Shown: positions 26,761 through 35,743, counted from the first letter of the stretch. The stretch: 64,000 bases of DNA from Hahellaceae bacterium (GCA_016716085.1 JADJWY010000026.1:372001-436000), one strand, 5' to 3'. Notes: generated by a model from the sequence alone, not told the origin. A program made the numbers and translations.

Positions 26761-27299
26761 TGTGAGCCTCCTGCCGGTCCATTCAACAGTGGGGCCAGGG
26801 TGTTACGCCAGACGTCCTGTGTGACAACGCCGACATGCCGATACAGCAAAGTGCCTTGCGCATCCACCACATAGGTTTCCGGTGCACCATACACACCCAG
26901 ATCCAGGCCGAAACGCCCTTCCTCATCGAACAGGGTCAAGGCATAAGGATCACCCAGTTTCACCAACCATTGCTGTGCGGCGGCCCGGTCATCCTTATAG
27001 TTCAGCCCCACGATACGCACACCTTCCCTCTGGGCCAGATCCACCAATACGGGGTGTTCGGCCCGGCAGGAGGGACACCAGGTTGCCCACACATTCAGCA
27101 GATAGGGTTTTCCAAGCAAATCGGCCTGGGTCCAGCGTTGCTCAGGATTCTGCAGGTCAGTCAGCGTGAAATCCGGCAGGGCTTGACCTTTGCGGGCCAG
27201 ATCCAGTTCCGTCGGATCATGTCCAATCATGACTTTAAAGAGCAAGGCCATCACGGCAAACAAGACCAGAGGGACAAACAAAACCAGTCGACGCATCAT
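26757..27299 (-). CDS. ccmG: Thiol:disulfide interchange protein CcmG/DsbE
   Basis: A 180-residue membrane-anchored thioredoxin: one N-terminal helix (LVLFVPLVLFAVMALLFKV), then the thioredoxin fold with WCPSC (Cys75, Cys78) and the cis-proline region YGAPETYVVD. It supplies reducing power to CcmH and apocytochrome c in the periplasm. The GxxPETYVVD segment is typical of DsbE. It overlaps ccmF and ccmH by four bases each. Confidence 0.95.
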   Translation of the reverse strand: MMRRLVLFVPLVLFAVMALLFKVMIGHDPTELDLARKGQALPDFTLTDLQNPEQRWTQADLLGKPYLLNVWATWCPSCRAEHPVLVDLAQREGVRIVGLNYKDDRAAAQQWLVKLGDPYALTLFDEEGRFGLDLGVYGAPETYVVDAQGTLLYRHVGVVTQDVWRNTLAPLLNGPAGGSQ

Positions 27300-29302
27300 G
27301 AGGTTTCCCCAGGCAGCGCCGCCGAGGATGCATCAGAGCTTGAGACCTCTGGCTGCGGCGCTGGCTTGGAGCGCCGGAATCTGTAACGCTTATCCATCAC
27401 GGCCAGCGTGCCACCCAAGGCCATTAGGAGTCCGCCTAGCCATAACCAGCGCACGAAGGGTTTAACATGCAGGCGCACTGCCCACACCTCGTCACCCGGC
27501 AATTTTTCACCCAGTGAGATATACAAATCACGCCACAAGCCCGCCATGATCCCAGCTTCCGTCATCATATTGCCAGACACGACGTAGCGACGCTTCTCCG
27601 GGTGCAATTGCCCCACCACTTTGCCCTCAGTCGTCTCGACGGTGAAATGCCCCTGATCGCTGAGATAGTTAGGTCCCTGCAGATGATCCATCTTGTCAAA
27701 TCGGAACACCCAGTCGCCGAGCGTATGCGCATCGCCCGGTGTCATACGGACATCTTTTTCGACGGTATAGTTTGACACCAGCGTAGCGCCGATGATTAGC
27801 ACGGCCAGCCCCAGATGGCCCAGCACCATCCCCTTGAAACTGCGTGTCGTTTTCAGCCAGCCCACCCGCCAGCCACGCGAACCACATTTGTGCTGTACAT
27901 CCCGCACGGTCGCCATGATGAGCCAGCTCGCCAGAAACATGCCCAGCACGGCACTGAAGGTCAGCTCCCCCATCCACAACGGAATCACGAACGCAACCGG
28001 GACACTCACGACCGCCAGCAAAGGCACCTGTTTGAGCAGAACGCCCGGGCGGGTGTCTTTCCATTGGCTCGATAGCCCCACCCCCAGAAAGATCACCAAC
28101 GCGGGCGCCAGCACCATGAACATCAGATTGAAATAAGGTGCCCCCACCGAGACTTCCTTACCGAAGTATTCCGCTGCCAGGGGGAATAGCGTCCCACCCA
28201 GTACCGTCAGGGTGGCGACGACGAGAATTATGTTATTCACCAGCATGAAGGTCTCACGCGAACGCTCACTGAAACTGATCCGGCTTTTCACGGCTGGCGC
28301 GCGCAACGCGTACAGCGTCAATGAACCGCCGATCGTAATCAGTAATAGCATAAGGACGAACTCACCCCGAGCCGGGTCTGCTGCAAAGGCATGAACCGAC
28401 GTGAGGATACCGGACCGCACCAGGAAGGTTCCGAGCAGGCTGAGGGAAAATGCGAAGATGGCCAGCAAGACCGTCCAACTCTTAAAAAGCCCTCGTTTTT
28501 CGGTAACCGCCAGCGAATGCATCAGCGCCGTCCCCGCAAGCCACGGCATCAGTGAGGCATTTTCAACCGGATCCCAGAACCACCAGCCGCCCCAACCCAA
28601 TTCGTAGTAGGCCCACCAACTGCCCAACGCAATGCCGACCGTCAAAAAAGCCCAGGCCACCGTTGTCCAGGGGCGCGACCAGCGAGCCCAGGCGGCGTCC
28701 AACTGACCGCCCAGCAGCGCAGCAATCGCAAACGCAAACGCGACAGAGAAGCCCACATAGCCCATGTACAGCAGGGGCGGATGCATAATCAACCCGATAT
28801 CCTGAAGCAATGGATTCAGATCACCGCCATCCGTGGGCGTGTTGGTCAACAGACGCAGGAAGGGGTTGGAGGTAAACAGAATGAAAGACAGAAAGCCAAC
28901 GTTCACGATCCCCATGACCCCCAGCACACGAGCAACCATCTCCTCGGGCAGCGAGCGACTGAGCAGGGCCACCGCCAGCGTCCAGCCTGAAAGAATCAGT
29001 GCCCACAACAGCAACGAGCCTTCGTGCCCACCCCAGACCGCACTGAGCTTGTAGTACCAGGGCAAAAGCGTGTTCGAATTACCCGCCACGTATTTAACTG
29101 AAAAATCATCCGTCAAAAAGGACAGGGACAAGGCCGCAAACGCTGCCGAGATCATCAGCATCTGGGCCACCGCAAACGGTCGTGCCACCCCCATCCACAG
29201 GCGATCGCCCAACCAGGCCCCGATCAGCGGGACGGTTGCCAGCAAAATTGCGATACCAAAAGCAAGAATCAGCGCCCAGTGACCCAATTCAGGCAGAATC
29301 AT
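27296..29302 (-). CDS. ccmF: Haem lyase subunit CcmF
   Basis: A 668-residue polytopic membrane protein with many hydrophobic helices. The haem-handling tryptophan-rich motif is visible (GWGGWWFWDPVENASLMPW), flanked by conserved histidines (IMHPPLLYMGY; AGTALMHSLAVTEKRG). CcmF reduces holo-CcmE and attaches haem to apocytochrome c with CcmH/CcmI. Length is normal. It is coupled by four-base overlaps to ccmE upstream and ccmG downstream. Confidence 0.96.
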   Translation of the reverse strand: MILPELGHWALILAFGIAILLATVPLIGAWLGDRLWMGVARPFAVAQMLMISAAFAALSLSFLTDDFSVKYVAGNSNTLLPWYYKLSAVWGGHEGSLLLWALILSGWTLAVALLSRSLPEEMVARVLGVMGIVNVGFLSFILFTSNPFLRLLTNTPTDGGDLNPLLQDIGLIMHPPLLYMGYVGFSVAFAFAIAALLGGQLDAAWARWSRPWTTVAWAFLTVGIALGSWWAYYELGWGGWWFWDPVENASLMPWLAGTALMHSLAVTEKRGLFKSWTVLLAIFAFSLSLLGTFLVRSGILTSVHAFAADPARGEFVLMLLLITIGGSLTLYALRAPAVKSRISFSERSRETFMLVNNIILVVATLTVLGGTLFPLAAEYFGKEVSVGAPYFNLMFMVLAPALVIFLGVGLSSQWKDTRPGVLLKQVPLLAVVSVPVAFVIPLWMGELTFSAVLGMFLASWLIMATVRDVQHKCGSRGWRVGWLKTTRSFKGMVLGHLGLAVLIIGATLVSNYTVEKDVRMTPGDAHTLGDWVFRFDKMDHLQGPNYLSDQGHFTVETTEGKVVGQLHPEKRRYVVSGNMMTEAGIMAGLWRDLYISLGEKLPGDEVWAVRLHVKPFVRWLWLGGLLMALGGTLAVMDKRYRFRRSKPAPQPEVSSSDASSAALPGETS

Positions 29303-29781
29303 GGTTGCGCTCCCGCGGGTGCGCCGATCTGATCGTCCGAAGTCGCATCAGGCGTCTGGGCAGCCTTGTCTAATGCACGTTGCACCTCGGGCGGCATGTA
29401 TTTCTCGTCGTGCTTCGCCAATACTTCGTCAGCGATGAAAACCTTTTGATCATTCAGGCGCCCAGTCGCCACGATGCCCTGCCCTTCACGAAACAGGTCA
29501 GGCAGAATCCCTTCGTAGACCACGTTAACCGTGCCCTTGTAGTCGGTCAGGTCAAAGCGCACTTCCAGTGAGCTGTCTGAGCGCACCACACTGCCCTTGA
29601 CGACCATTCCGCCCAGACGCATACGCTGGTCGAGGGGCGCTTCGCCATCGACCACCTGGACAGGCGAAAAAAACAGGTTGATGTTCTGATTCAGCGCATA
29701 GAGGGCTAACCCAACTGCAGCGGCAACACCCACCACAATAAACATCACCAGTTTCAAACGTTGCTTACGAATCGGCTTCAT
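29299..29781 (-). CDS. ccmE: Haem chaperone CcmE
   Basis: A 160-residue haem chaperone: N-terminal anchor helix (LVMFIVVGVAAAVGLALYAL), an OB-fold (RLGGMVVKGSV; VVYEGILPDLFREGQG) and the covalent haem attachment His124 with Tyr128 in LAKHDEKYMPPE. It carries haem in the periplasm from CcmC to CcmF. It overlaps ccmD and ccmF by four bases each. Confidence 0.96.
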   Translation of the reverse strand: MKPIRKQRLKLVMFIVVGVAAAVGLALYALNQNINLFFSPVQVVDGEAPLDQRMRLGGMVVKGSVVRSDSSLEVRFDLTDYKGTVNVVYEGILPDLFREGQGIVATGRLNDQKVFIADEVLAKHDEKYMPPEVQRALDKAAQTPDATSDDQIGAPAGAQP

Positions 29782-29960
29782 GCGCGTTCCTCTTCATCCC
29801 GGCTGAGCTGTCGGGCAATTTGCTGCCGGATTTCACGATTGCGAAGTCTTGGAGCGATCAGGTTATACAGAATAAAGGCCGCACCCACGCCATAGGCGAG
29901 CCACACATAGAGCCCATGCCCTCCCATCTGGAGAAACGCGGAAAAACTCTCAAACGGCAT
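29778..29960 (-). CDS. ccmD: Haem exporter accessory protein CcmD
   Basis: A 60-residue single-helix protein. The conserved MGGHGLYVWLAYG stretch leads into the membrane helix, followed by a basic cytoplasmic tail. CcmD helps release holo-CcmE from the CcmABC complex. The start overlaps the end of ccmC by 11 bases. Confidence 0.93.
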   Translation of the reverse strand: MPFESFSAFLQMGGHGLYVWLAYGVGAAFILYNLIAPRLRNREIRQQIARQLSRDEEERA

Positions 29961-30713
29961 CGGTTGGCTCCCCTTTCACCAATTTGCGGACCCAAAGCGT
30001 ACGCTTTTCACGCTCCAGAATCTCATTACGGGTCCGTAACAAAAGACAATGGCCAAAGAAACTGTAGATTCCAATGGCACTGACCAGCAGTGGCATCCAC
30101 ATTTCGGCAGGCATGGCCGGCTTTTCAGTCAGCTTGAAGGTGGCCGGCTGGTGCAGGGTGTTCCACCACTCCACGGAGTATTTAATGATCGGAAGGTTCA
30201 CCACACCGACCAACACAAGGACAGCAACTGCCCTCCCCGCAGTGGTACGGTCCTGTATCGCAGAACCCAGCGCCATGACCCCTAAATACAGGAACAAGAG
30301 GATCAGCATAGAGGTCAGACGCGCATCCCACACCCACCAGGTGCCCCAGGTCGGTTTACCCCACACCGCACCCGTAAATAGTGCTAAAAAGCAAAAACTG
30401 GCCCCGATGGGTGCCGCGCATTTGAGCACCATATCGGCTACCTTCATTTTCCAGACCAGTCCCACCACGGCAGCGATCGCCATCAATAAATAACAGGACT
30501 GGGCCAATGCGGCCGCAGGAACATGCAAATAGATAATACGAAAGCTGTTACCCTGCTGATAATCCTGCGGTGCAAAGGCTAACCCCAGGTCAGACCTACG
30601 GGAATAAAGATCAGGCTCAACCACCCCAACCAGAAGCTCCAGCGTTGGCTGCGCTCATAAAACCAACGTGGGCTGCCCCATTGATGAAACCAGCGTTTAA
30701 AGCGTTCCCACAT
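29950..30713 (-). pseudogene. ccmC: Haem transporter CcmC, one-base frameshift near the 5' end
   Basis: The start ATG 30713 (AAGGA six bases upstream) opens MWERFKRW, then GSPRWFYERSQRW, the standard CcmC N-terminus, but this frame meets a TAG at about 30583. The next frame continues with LAFAPQDYQQGNSFRIIYLHVPAA and carries the haem-binding GTWWVWDARLTSM, ending at 29950. One base is missing at 30581-30586 (read CTAACCCC); restoring it gives TWGLAFAP and 254 residues, normal for CcmC. All other ccm genes are intact and CcmC is required for c-type cytochromes, so a sequencing error is more likely than a dead gene. It delivers haem to CcmE. Confidence 0.88.
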
Positions 30714-30722
30714 ATCGCATCC

Positions 30723-31391
30723 TTAAGTTGACGCACTGATTCGCAGTGCTGCCGCTGCTGCGACAGGGGCCAGCACCAGCGCCAGCAGCAGAAAGGCACC
30801 CAGCATGGCCAGCTGGCCATTATACGGCATGGACGCCGCTGCGGCCTGCATCACGCCTGTGCCAAAAATCAGTACCGGAATATAAAGCGGCAAAACCAAC
30901 AACGACAGCAGCACGCCACCGCCACGCAAGCCCACAATCAGGGCCGCGCCCACAGCACCGATCAGACTCAGCACCGGGGTCCCCAAAAGCAGACTCAACA
31001 TCAACAGAGGAATTTGCTCAGAGGGCAGAAAGAGCATGACCGCTAGCAATGGACTCAAGAATATCAAAGGCAGCCCGGTCACCAACCAGTGCGCCAGAAT
31101 CTTGGCCAGCACCAGCAGGTACAGCGGCTGAGGCGACAGCATGAACTGCTCCAGCGCGCCGTCCTCAAAGTCGGCCCTAAATAACATATCAAGTGAAAGG
31201 AGGGTCGCCAACAGAGCCGCCACCCACAAAATCCCTGCGGCAGACTGGGCCAGAAATTCACTTTCCGGCGACACCCCCAATGGAAACAGACTGCAGGTGA
31301 TGACGAAAAACAGCAATGGATTGAGCAAATCCTGACGTTGCCGGAAAGCCAGCAGCAGATCCCGGCGCAGCACACTGATAAATGCTGTCAT
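30723..31391 (-). CDS. ccmB: Haem exporter permease CcmB
   Basis: A 222-residue permease with six hydrophobic helices. Family marks are RRDLLLAFRQRQDLLNPLLFF at the start and FEDGALEQFMLSPQPLYLLVLAK. With CcmA it forms the ABC module of the CcmABCD complex that releases haem-loaded CcmE. Nine bases separate it from ccmC and four bases overlap with ccmA. Confidence 0.95.
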   Translation of the reverse strand: MTAFISVLRRDLLLAFRQRQDLLNPLLFFVITCSLFPLGVSPESEFLAQSAAGILWVAALLATLLSLDMLFRADFEDGALEQFMLSPQPLYLLVLAKILAHWLVTGLPLIFLSPLLAVMLFLPSEQIPLLMLSLLLGTPVLSLIGAVGAALIVGLRGGGVLLSLLVLPLYIPVLIFGTGVMQAAAASMPYNGQLAMLGAFLLLALVLAPVAAAAALRISAST

Positions 31392-32041
31392 CGCGCGCGC
31401 CCCTCAGGAGCAACGGCTTTGCCCAGAGCAATGACACGGGCTGTATCCCCCAACTGCAACGAATGATGCGTGGTCAGAATCACTGCACCACCCGCCCGGG
31501 CCTTCTCCAGCAAAAAAGCCTCCAGCTCGGCAACGCCCTGCTTGTCAATCGCGGTAAACGCTTCATCCAGAATCCACAAAGGGGCCTTACTGACTCTCAA
31601 ACGCGCCAACGCAGCCCGCCGCTGCTGTCCGGCTGAAAGCTGCGCACACGGCACCGACTCATAGCCTTTGAGTCGGACCTGCCGCAAGGCCTCTCGCAGT
31701 TCCGAATCGCTCTGCGGGTCATGCAGATCACACCAGATGCGCAGATTCTCCAGGGGCGTCAGGCTTGACTTGATCCCGGGTCGATGCCCGAGATAAAGAA
31801 CTTCACGGCGAAACTCGGCACCCAGCTCGTCAACCGGCGTGCCACACCAGACCAGATTACCGCCCTGCAAGGGCATTAAACCGGCCAGCATCCGCAGCAA
31901 GGTCGTCTTACCCGCGCCGTTCGGCCCTTCTACCTGCAGAATCTCGCCCGGTTTTACTGCAAAGGACAGGCGATCAAACAGAAGACGCTCATCACGCTCG
32001 CTGCGGAGCTGATTTGCCTCAAGTAGCACATCTTCTGCCAT
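31388..32041 (-). CDS. ccmA: Haem exporter ATP-binding protein CcmA
   Basis: A 217-residue ABC ATPase: Walker A GPNGAGKTT (39-47), signature LSAGQQRR, Walker B LWILDEAF and the switch His in TTHHSL. ATP hydrolysis drives release of holo-CcmE from CcmC/CcmD. I start it at ATG 32041; an in-frame TTG lies 12 bases earlier. It is the first gene of the nine-gene ccm operon and is divergent from the fliK-like gene, with 91 bases between them. Confidence 0.95.
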   Translation of the reverse strand: MAEDVLLEANQLRSERDERLLFDRLSFAVKPGEILQVEGPNGAGKTTLLRMLAGLMPLQGGNLVWCGTPVDELGAEFRREVLYLGHRPGIKSSLTPLENLRIWCDLHDPQSDSELREALRQVRLKGYESVPCAQLSAGQQRRAALARLRVSKAPLWILDEAFTAIDKQGVAELEAFLLEKARAGGAVILTTHHSLQLGDTARVIALGKAVAPEGRAR

Positions 32042-32132
32042 ACTAGTTACCAAGATTCCGCCCGGTCGGTCTCATCAAATGTTGCGGCATTTTACCCGAT
32101 AATGCTCAAGAAGAAAGCGCACAGGCACCTTT

Positions 32133-33656
32133 GTGGACATCAAACCTGATCTGAATCCAATTCTGCAGCCCGGCAAAACGCCTCTCACGGGCGAAAACGC
32201 AGTCCTGGCTGAGATTCGCCAGACTCTGGGAAACAACATTCAGGCCCAGGTCCTGCAGATCGAGAGTCTGGCGGCGCCCGTTGGCCAGAACCGCTGGAGT
32301 GTCCTGTTTCAGATTCTTGGGCGGGAACTACCCCTGCAGGTCGATTTTTTTGGGAAATCATTACCCGAGGGACTCGCACCCGGCAGCCAAACCACGCTCT
32401 CGGTGAATCCGCTGCGTGGCCTGAGTCTCGTGTCGTTGGTGCCACCTCAGACGACTTTACCGCATACAACGTTACCCGCCATTCAACAGGCCTTGCTGCA
32501 ATCACTGATGTCGCTGCTCCCCCGCCAGGGTGAACTACTGCCCCTTTTGCGAGCCATGCAGACGACCGGCCCCTCACCATCGATCGCGCCCCCAACGCCT
32601 CACGCCACTGAATCACAGTTGCAGTGGCTATCCAAGGTATTGACGGTCGCCGCACTCCCGTTAAGACAACTGACCGATATCAACGCGTTACAGAGCCATC
32701 TACAAGTGTCATCCGGGAGTCTGGAACGAAGCCTGCTGCAACTCCTGGCGATGCAGCCAGGGCGCCCTGAGGTCTCTTCGCCTCCCCCCGCGTCCAGTCA
32801 TCTTCTGCAGGCAACGCCGACACAGGCAGCCGCAGCGCCCTTAATACGCCTGCTCGCGCAGGTAGCCGGATTAAACCTGAAAGAAACTACCGACGGTTTA
32901 AAACCCTCGCCTCCCCCTTCTGTGCCGTCCCCGCCCCGAGATGCAGCATTGTACCCCGCTGGAATGCTGCCCGGAGGTCTCAAAGCGGCTGCGTTGCTCA
33001 GCCTGATTCAACTGATAGGCCAACCGGCTTCCGCGGGCAAAACACTCCCAGGCGACTGGAAAGCAGCCCTGCAATGGCTGGACAGCCAACTCGGAAACCA
33101 GGACATACTGAAGCACCCCTTGGTATTTCCGACGCCCCCAGACGAGGCCACCCGACCTCAAACGGTTCTGCAGGATTCAGAGGGGATGTTCAAATCGCTA
33201 CTGCAATTGATTTCACGGCTGCAAGTCCATCAGCTCAATAGTCTCCAACAAACACTGCAGCAGGCTGCCGATCCTGGACAACCGCAAGTGTGGCTGGCCG
33301 AATTACCCATTCAGTCCGACCGACTGCACACGGTCCAAATGAGACTCGAACGCGAAGCCGCCCACGATGATGCGCCGGAGGCGAAGAAACGCTACCGCTG
33401 GACCATCGTGCTAGCCTTTACGTTTGAGGGCGTCGGGCACTTCCAAACCCGCATGCGTTATTCGGATGGCACGGTTTCCGCCACGGTCTGGGCCGAACAA
33501 CCCGCCACATTGAAGACCATTCATGAACAGATACCGACACTCCGGGAAGGTCTCAGGCAATGGGGACTCACAGTGGGAGAGCTGGATGTTCGTCATGGTC
33601 GCCCTCCGGTGCCCTCCAGCCCCATTCAACGCCAGATGATCGATGAGCGTGCCTGA
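32133..33656 (+). CDS. FliK-like hook-length control domain protein
   Basis: A 507-residue protein, rich in Gln, Pro and Leu over most of its length (low-complexity linker-like region 90-330), with a C-terminal Flg_hook-like domain at about 390-500: VQMRLEREAAHDD, WTIVLAFTFEGVGHFQTRMRYSDGTVSATVWAE, LREGLRQWGL. This is the pattern of FliK-type secretion switch proteins. The start is GTG 32133, with a weak site. The stop overlaps the next gene (TGATGA), which encodes an FlhB C-terminal-like protein, the normal partner of FliK. No other flagellar genes are in the window. Confidence 0.75.
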   Translation: MDIKPDLNPILQPGKTPLTGENAVLAEIRQTLGNNIQAQVLQIESLAAPVGQNRWSVLFQILGRELPLQVDFFGKSLPEGLAPGSQTTLSVNPLRGLSLVSLVPPQTTLPHTTLPAIQQALLQSLMSLLPRQGELLPLLRAMQTTGPSPSIAPPTPHATESQLQWLSKVLTVAALPLRQLTDINALQSHLQVSSGSLERSLLQLLAMQPGRPEVSSPPPASSHLLQATPTQAAAAPLIRLLAQVAGLNLKETTDGLKPSPPPSVPSPPRDAALYPAGMLPGGLKAAALLSLIQLIGQPASAGKTLPGDWKAALQWLDSQLGNQDILKHPLVFPTPPDEATRPQTVLQDSEGMFKSLLQLISRLQVHQLNSLQQTLQQAADPGQPQVWLAELPIQSDRLHTVQMRLEREAAHDDAPEAKKRYRWTIVLAFTFEGVGHFQTRMRYSDGTVSATVWAEQPATLKTIHEQIPTLREGLRQWGLTVGELDVRHGRPPVPSSPIQRQMIDERA

Positions 33657-33970
33657 TGACCGACTATGATGCGACCCCACCCAAGCAATCCAAAGCCATT
33701 GCGCTTTATTACGACGGTAAAAGCACACCCAAAGTCAGCGCCAAAGGTGAAGATCTGCTCGCTGACGAAATTGTCAGGATTGCGAAGGATGCTGGCGTTC
33801 CCTTGTATGAAAACGCGGCATTGGTTAAATCTCTGTCAAGCCTGAATCTGGGAGATGAGATTCCCGAACTGCTTTATCGGGCGATTGCGGAAGTGATTGC
33901 TTTTGCGTATCTGGTTCGGGACAAAATGCCTGAAGGCTTCCGTCCGAACCAGAATGGTGATTCACACTAG
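33656..33970 (+). CDS. Stand-alone FlhB C-terminal domain-like protein (EscU/YscU family)
   Basis: A 104-residue protein matching the cytoplasmic C-terminal part of FlhB: AIALYYDGKSTPKVSAKGEDLLADEIVRIAKDAGVPLYENAALVKSLSSLNLGDEIPELLYRAIAEV. The membrane half of FlhB and the NPTH autocleavage site are absent; the domain begins about where the cleaved C-terminal fragment of FlhB would. It is translationally coupled to the FliK-like gene, which supports a shared role in substrate switching of a flagellar or type III exporter (inference). It overlaps the end of the convergent HDOD gene by four bases. Confidence 0.85.
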   Translation: MTDYDATPPKQSKAIALYYDGKSTPKVSAKGEDLLADEIVRIAKDAGVPLYENAALVKSLSSLNLGDEIPELLYRAIAEVIAFAYLVRDKMPEGFRPNQNGDSH

Positions 33971-34791
33971 GACAGCAGCAACTCGATGTCGTCCTCTTTT
34001 TCGTACAAGTCCACCAGGACCTCAAAGAAGGTCAGCAAATCAATGTTGATCGATTTGGCCACATCGTGAGGAAATTGACTGAGGATATCCTCTTTCGATT
34101 TCTCTTTCATAAAACAACGGTTCAGATAACTGGCCAGATATAGCACCGCTGCATAGGGGCTGAAGGGTTGAGCAGCCAGCGGATTGGCCTGGTGCTGCAG
34201 CGCCTGCTGAATCACATCCGGGAAGTTCCAGCGTTTGGTCAGACCGAACCCGACATCGGTATAGTCATAACCAAACTGGTCTTTTTCCAGTTCATGTCGC
34301 TTAGCGCCGTCTGACACTAATTTGTCGATACGCGGCATTTCTTGTGGATGTCCTAAATACATCAGCGTTTCGCCGATGTTGTGCAGCATCCCACAGGTAA
34401 AGGCCACATCGGTCTCCAGCTTGGCAAATTTAGCAATGAGTTTGCTGACGTTCGCAACGGAGAATGATTCGCGCCAGAAGGTCTTCTTGTCCATCCCTGG
34501 AATGTCTTTAAAGGTACCGGTTAAACCTGAGGCAATGACAAGCGTCTTCAGGGTATCAAACCCCAACATAACAACGGCCGAGTCAATCGACGCAATTTTG
34601 CGCCCTGCCCCGTAACGGGCAGAGTTGGCCAGGCGCATTACTTTCAATGCAATCGCCTGATCCTTCTGAATGTTCCTGGAAATTTTTTCAGCATCAATTT
34701 TTTTATTGTTGAAATTATCGATAAGTTCCTGCACGACTTTGGGAATCGTGGGTAGATTGTGAATCTGGTCGAATAAGCGTGCGTAAGGCAT
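33967..34791 (-). CDS. HDOD domain protein
   Basis: A 274-residue protein consisting mainly of an HDOD domain (about residues 5-205): IHNLPTIPKVVQELI, QKDQAIALKVMRLANSARYG, TCGMLHNIGETLMYLGHP. HDOD proteins lack the catalytic HD pair and act as regulatory scaffolds, often in c-di-GMP or motility control. I start it at ATG 34791, which has AAGGAG eight bases upstream; the in-frame extension to 34854 has no such site. The C-terminal 60 residues are helical and end acidic (YEKEDDIELLLS). Single gene, convergent with the FlhB-like gene. Confidence 0.87.
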   Translation of the reverse strand: MPYARLFDQIHNLPTIPKVVQELIDNFNNKKIDAEKISRNIQKDQAIALKVMRLANSARYGAGRKIASIDSAVVMLGFDTLKTLVIASGLTGTFKDIPGMDKKTFWRESFSVANVSKLIAKFAKLETDVAFTCGMLHNIGETLMYLGHPQEMPRIDKLVSDGAKRHELEKDQFGYDYTDVGFGLTKRWNFPDVIQQALQHQANPLAAQPFSPYAAVLYLASYLNRCFMKEKSKEDILSQFPHDVAKSINIDLLTFFEVLVDLYEKEDDIELLLS

Positions 34792-35063
34792 GCAACGGGC
34801 TCCTTTAGTTACCATCGGCATCGCGCAAATCGGTTGTGATACCGCATCCCTCAAGTATAGAAAACGATTACGGGTTTGCCGTTTTTTTTGATTGAATTTG
34901 ACCAGAGTTTGTCCATTTTGGAATCTGGACTAAAATTTAGATACTTAGGAGCGTTATGAGTGGAACGCCTCAATCTCACGCGATAAATCGCTGATTGTGG
35001 TAGACTAATTAGAGTGATGGCATTTGAAGTATACCAACCATTTATCTGTCGGGAGTACGCTAG

Positions 35064-35699
35064 ATGAAGAAAGAAAAAGGCCTTGTTAAGAAAAACATTG
35101 GCAAATTCAGTGAAGTTGTAGGCAAAGAACTGCAGAAGGCGACCGACCAGATCCAGTCGGTTATCAATGACTTCTACAAGCAGGCTGAAGGCATCCAGAA
35201 ACAGATCAGCGATCCGGTGAAGAAGCTGATCAAGGATATCGAGAACCTTCGCGACAAGGAGTTGAAGCGAGTGCAGGACGAGTACCAGCGCGTTGTGAAA
35301 GAAATTTCCACGCTGCAGGAACAAGTCATGGAAAAACTGGGCCTGGCGAAAAAACTAAGCGGCAAACCCGCTGCCAAGGCTACAGCGAAAGCAAAACCGG
35401 CGACTAAAGCCAAGGCCAAGCCAGCGGCAAAACCGGCCGCCAAAGCAAAAGCGCCAGCGAAAAAAGCTGCGGCGCCTGCAGCTAAAAAAGCAGCGGCACC
35501 TGCAGCCAAGAAAGCCGCAGCACCTGCGGCGAAAAAAGCCGCTGCACCCAAGAAAGCCGACGCGAAAAAGCCTGCAGCTCCCGCCAAGAAAGCGGCTGCA
35601 CCCAAGGCTGCCAAGAAAGCGGCTGCGCCCAAAGCTGCCAAGAAGCCTGCTGCAGCCAAAGCTGCTCCAGCAGCGTCAGCACCACCTGCTGCGTCCTGA
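35064..35699 (+). CDS. AlgP-like histone-H1-type Lys/Ala/Pro-rich protein
   Basis: A 211-residue protein in two parts. Residues 1-95 are a helical, coiled-coil-prone domain (ELQKATDQIQSVINDF; LRDKELKRVQDEYQRVVKEI). Residues 96-211 are a strongly basic Ala/Lys/Pro tail with KKAAAPAA repeats, like the tail of AlgP (AlgR3) in Pseudomonas and histone H1. Such tails bind DNA nonspecifically; the N-terminal half is what could give it a specific partner. ATG 35064 has GGGAG in the CGGGAGTACGCTAG leader. An intrinsic terminator follows at 35721. The 272-base upstream gap holds no recognised gene. Confidence 0.8.
   Translation: MKKEKGLVKKNIGKFSEVVGKELQKATDQIQSVINDFYKQAEGIQKQISDPVKKLIKDIENLRDKELKRVQDEYQRVVKEISTLQEQVMEKLGLAKKLSGKPAAKATAKAKPATKAKAKPAAKPAAKAKAPAKKAAAPAAKKAAAPAAKKAAAPAAKKAAAPKKADAKKPAAPAKKAAAPKAAKKAAAPKAAKKPAAAKAAPAASAPPAAS
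35460..35549 (+). repeat. 24-bp in-frame tandem repeats encoding KKAAAPAA
   Basis: Three full copies and one partial copy of a 24-base unit inside the AlgP-like tail (35460, 35484, 35508, 35532). Codons differ between copies at third positions, so the repeat is older than a recent slippage event and is kept at the protein level. Copy number could still vary between strains. Confidence 0.75.
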
Positions 35700-35720
35700 T
35701 CGTAGTGTGGTTGTCACCCA

Positions 35721-35743
35721 AGGCGCCCCAGGGCGCCTTTTTT
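35721..35743 (+). terminator. Rho-independent terminator after the AlgP-like gene
   Basis: A perfect 7-bp stem AGGCGCC / GGCGCCT with a four-base loop (CCAG), followed by a run of T. It begins 21 bases after the stop of the AlgP-like gene. Confidence 0.9.

Noticed and set aside
34870..34890. Hairpin ACGG/CCGT followed by eight T (plus strand) as a terminator
   Set aside because: Only four base pairs and no plus-strand gene ends just before it; the adjacent HDOD gene runs the other way.
35460..35549. CRISPR-like direct repeats
   Set aside because: The repeats are contiguous, in frame and without spacers; they encode a protein tail.
35174..35659. Long Ala/Gly/Leu-rich minus-strand ORF opposite the AlgP-like gene
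   Set aside because: It is a shadow of the repetitive Lys/Ala/Pro codons; no ribosome site, and the plus-strand gene with terminator explains the region.
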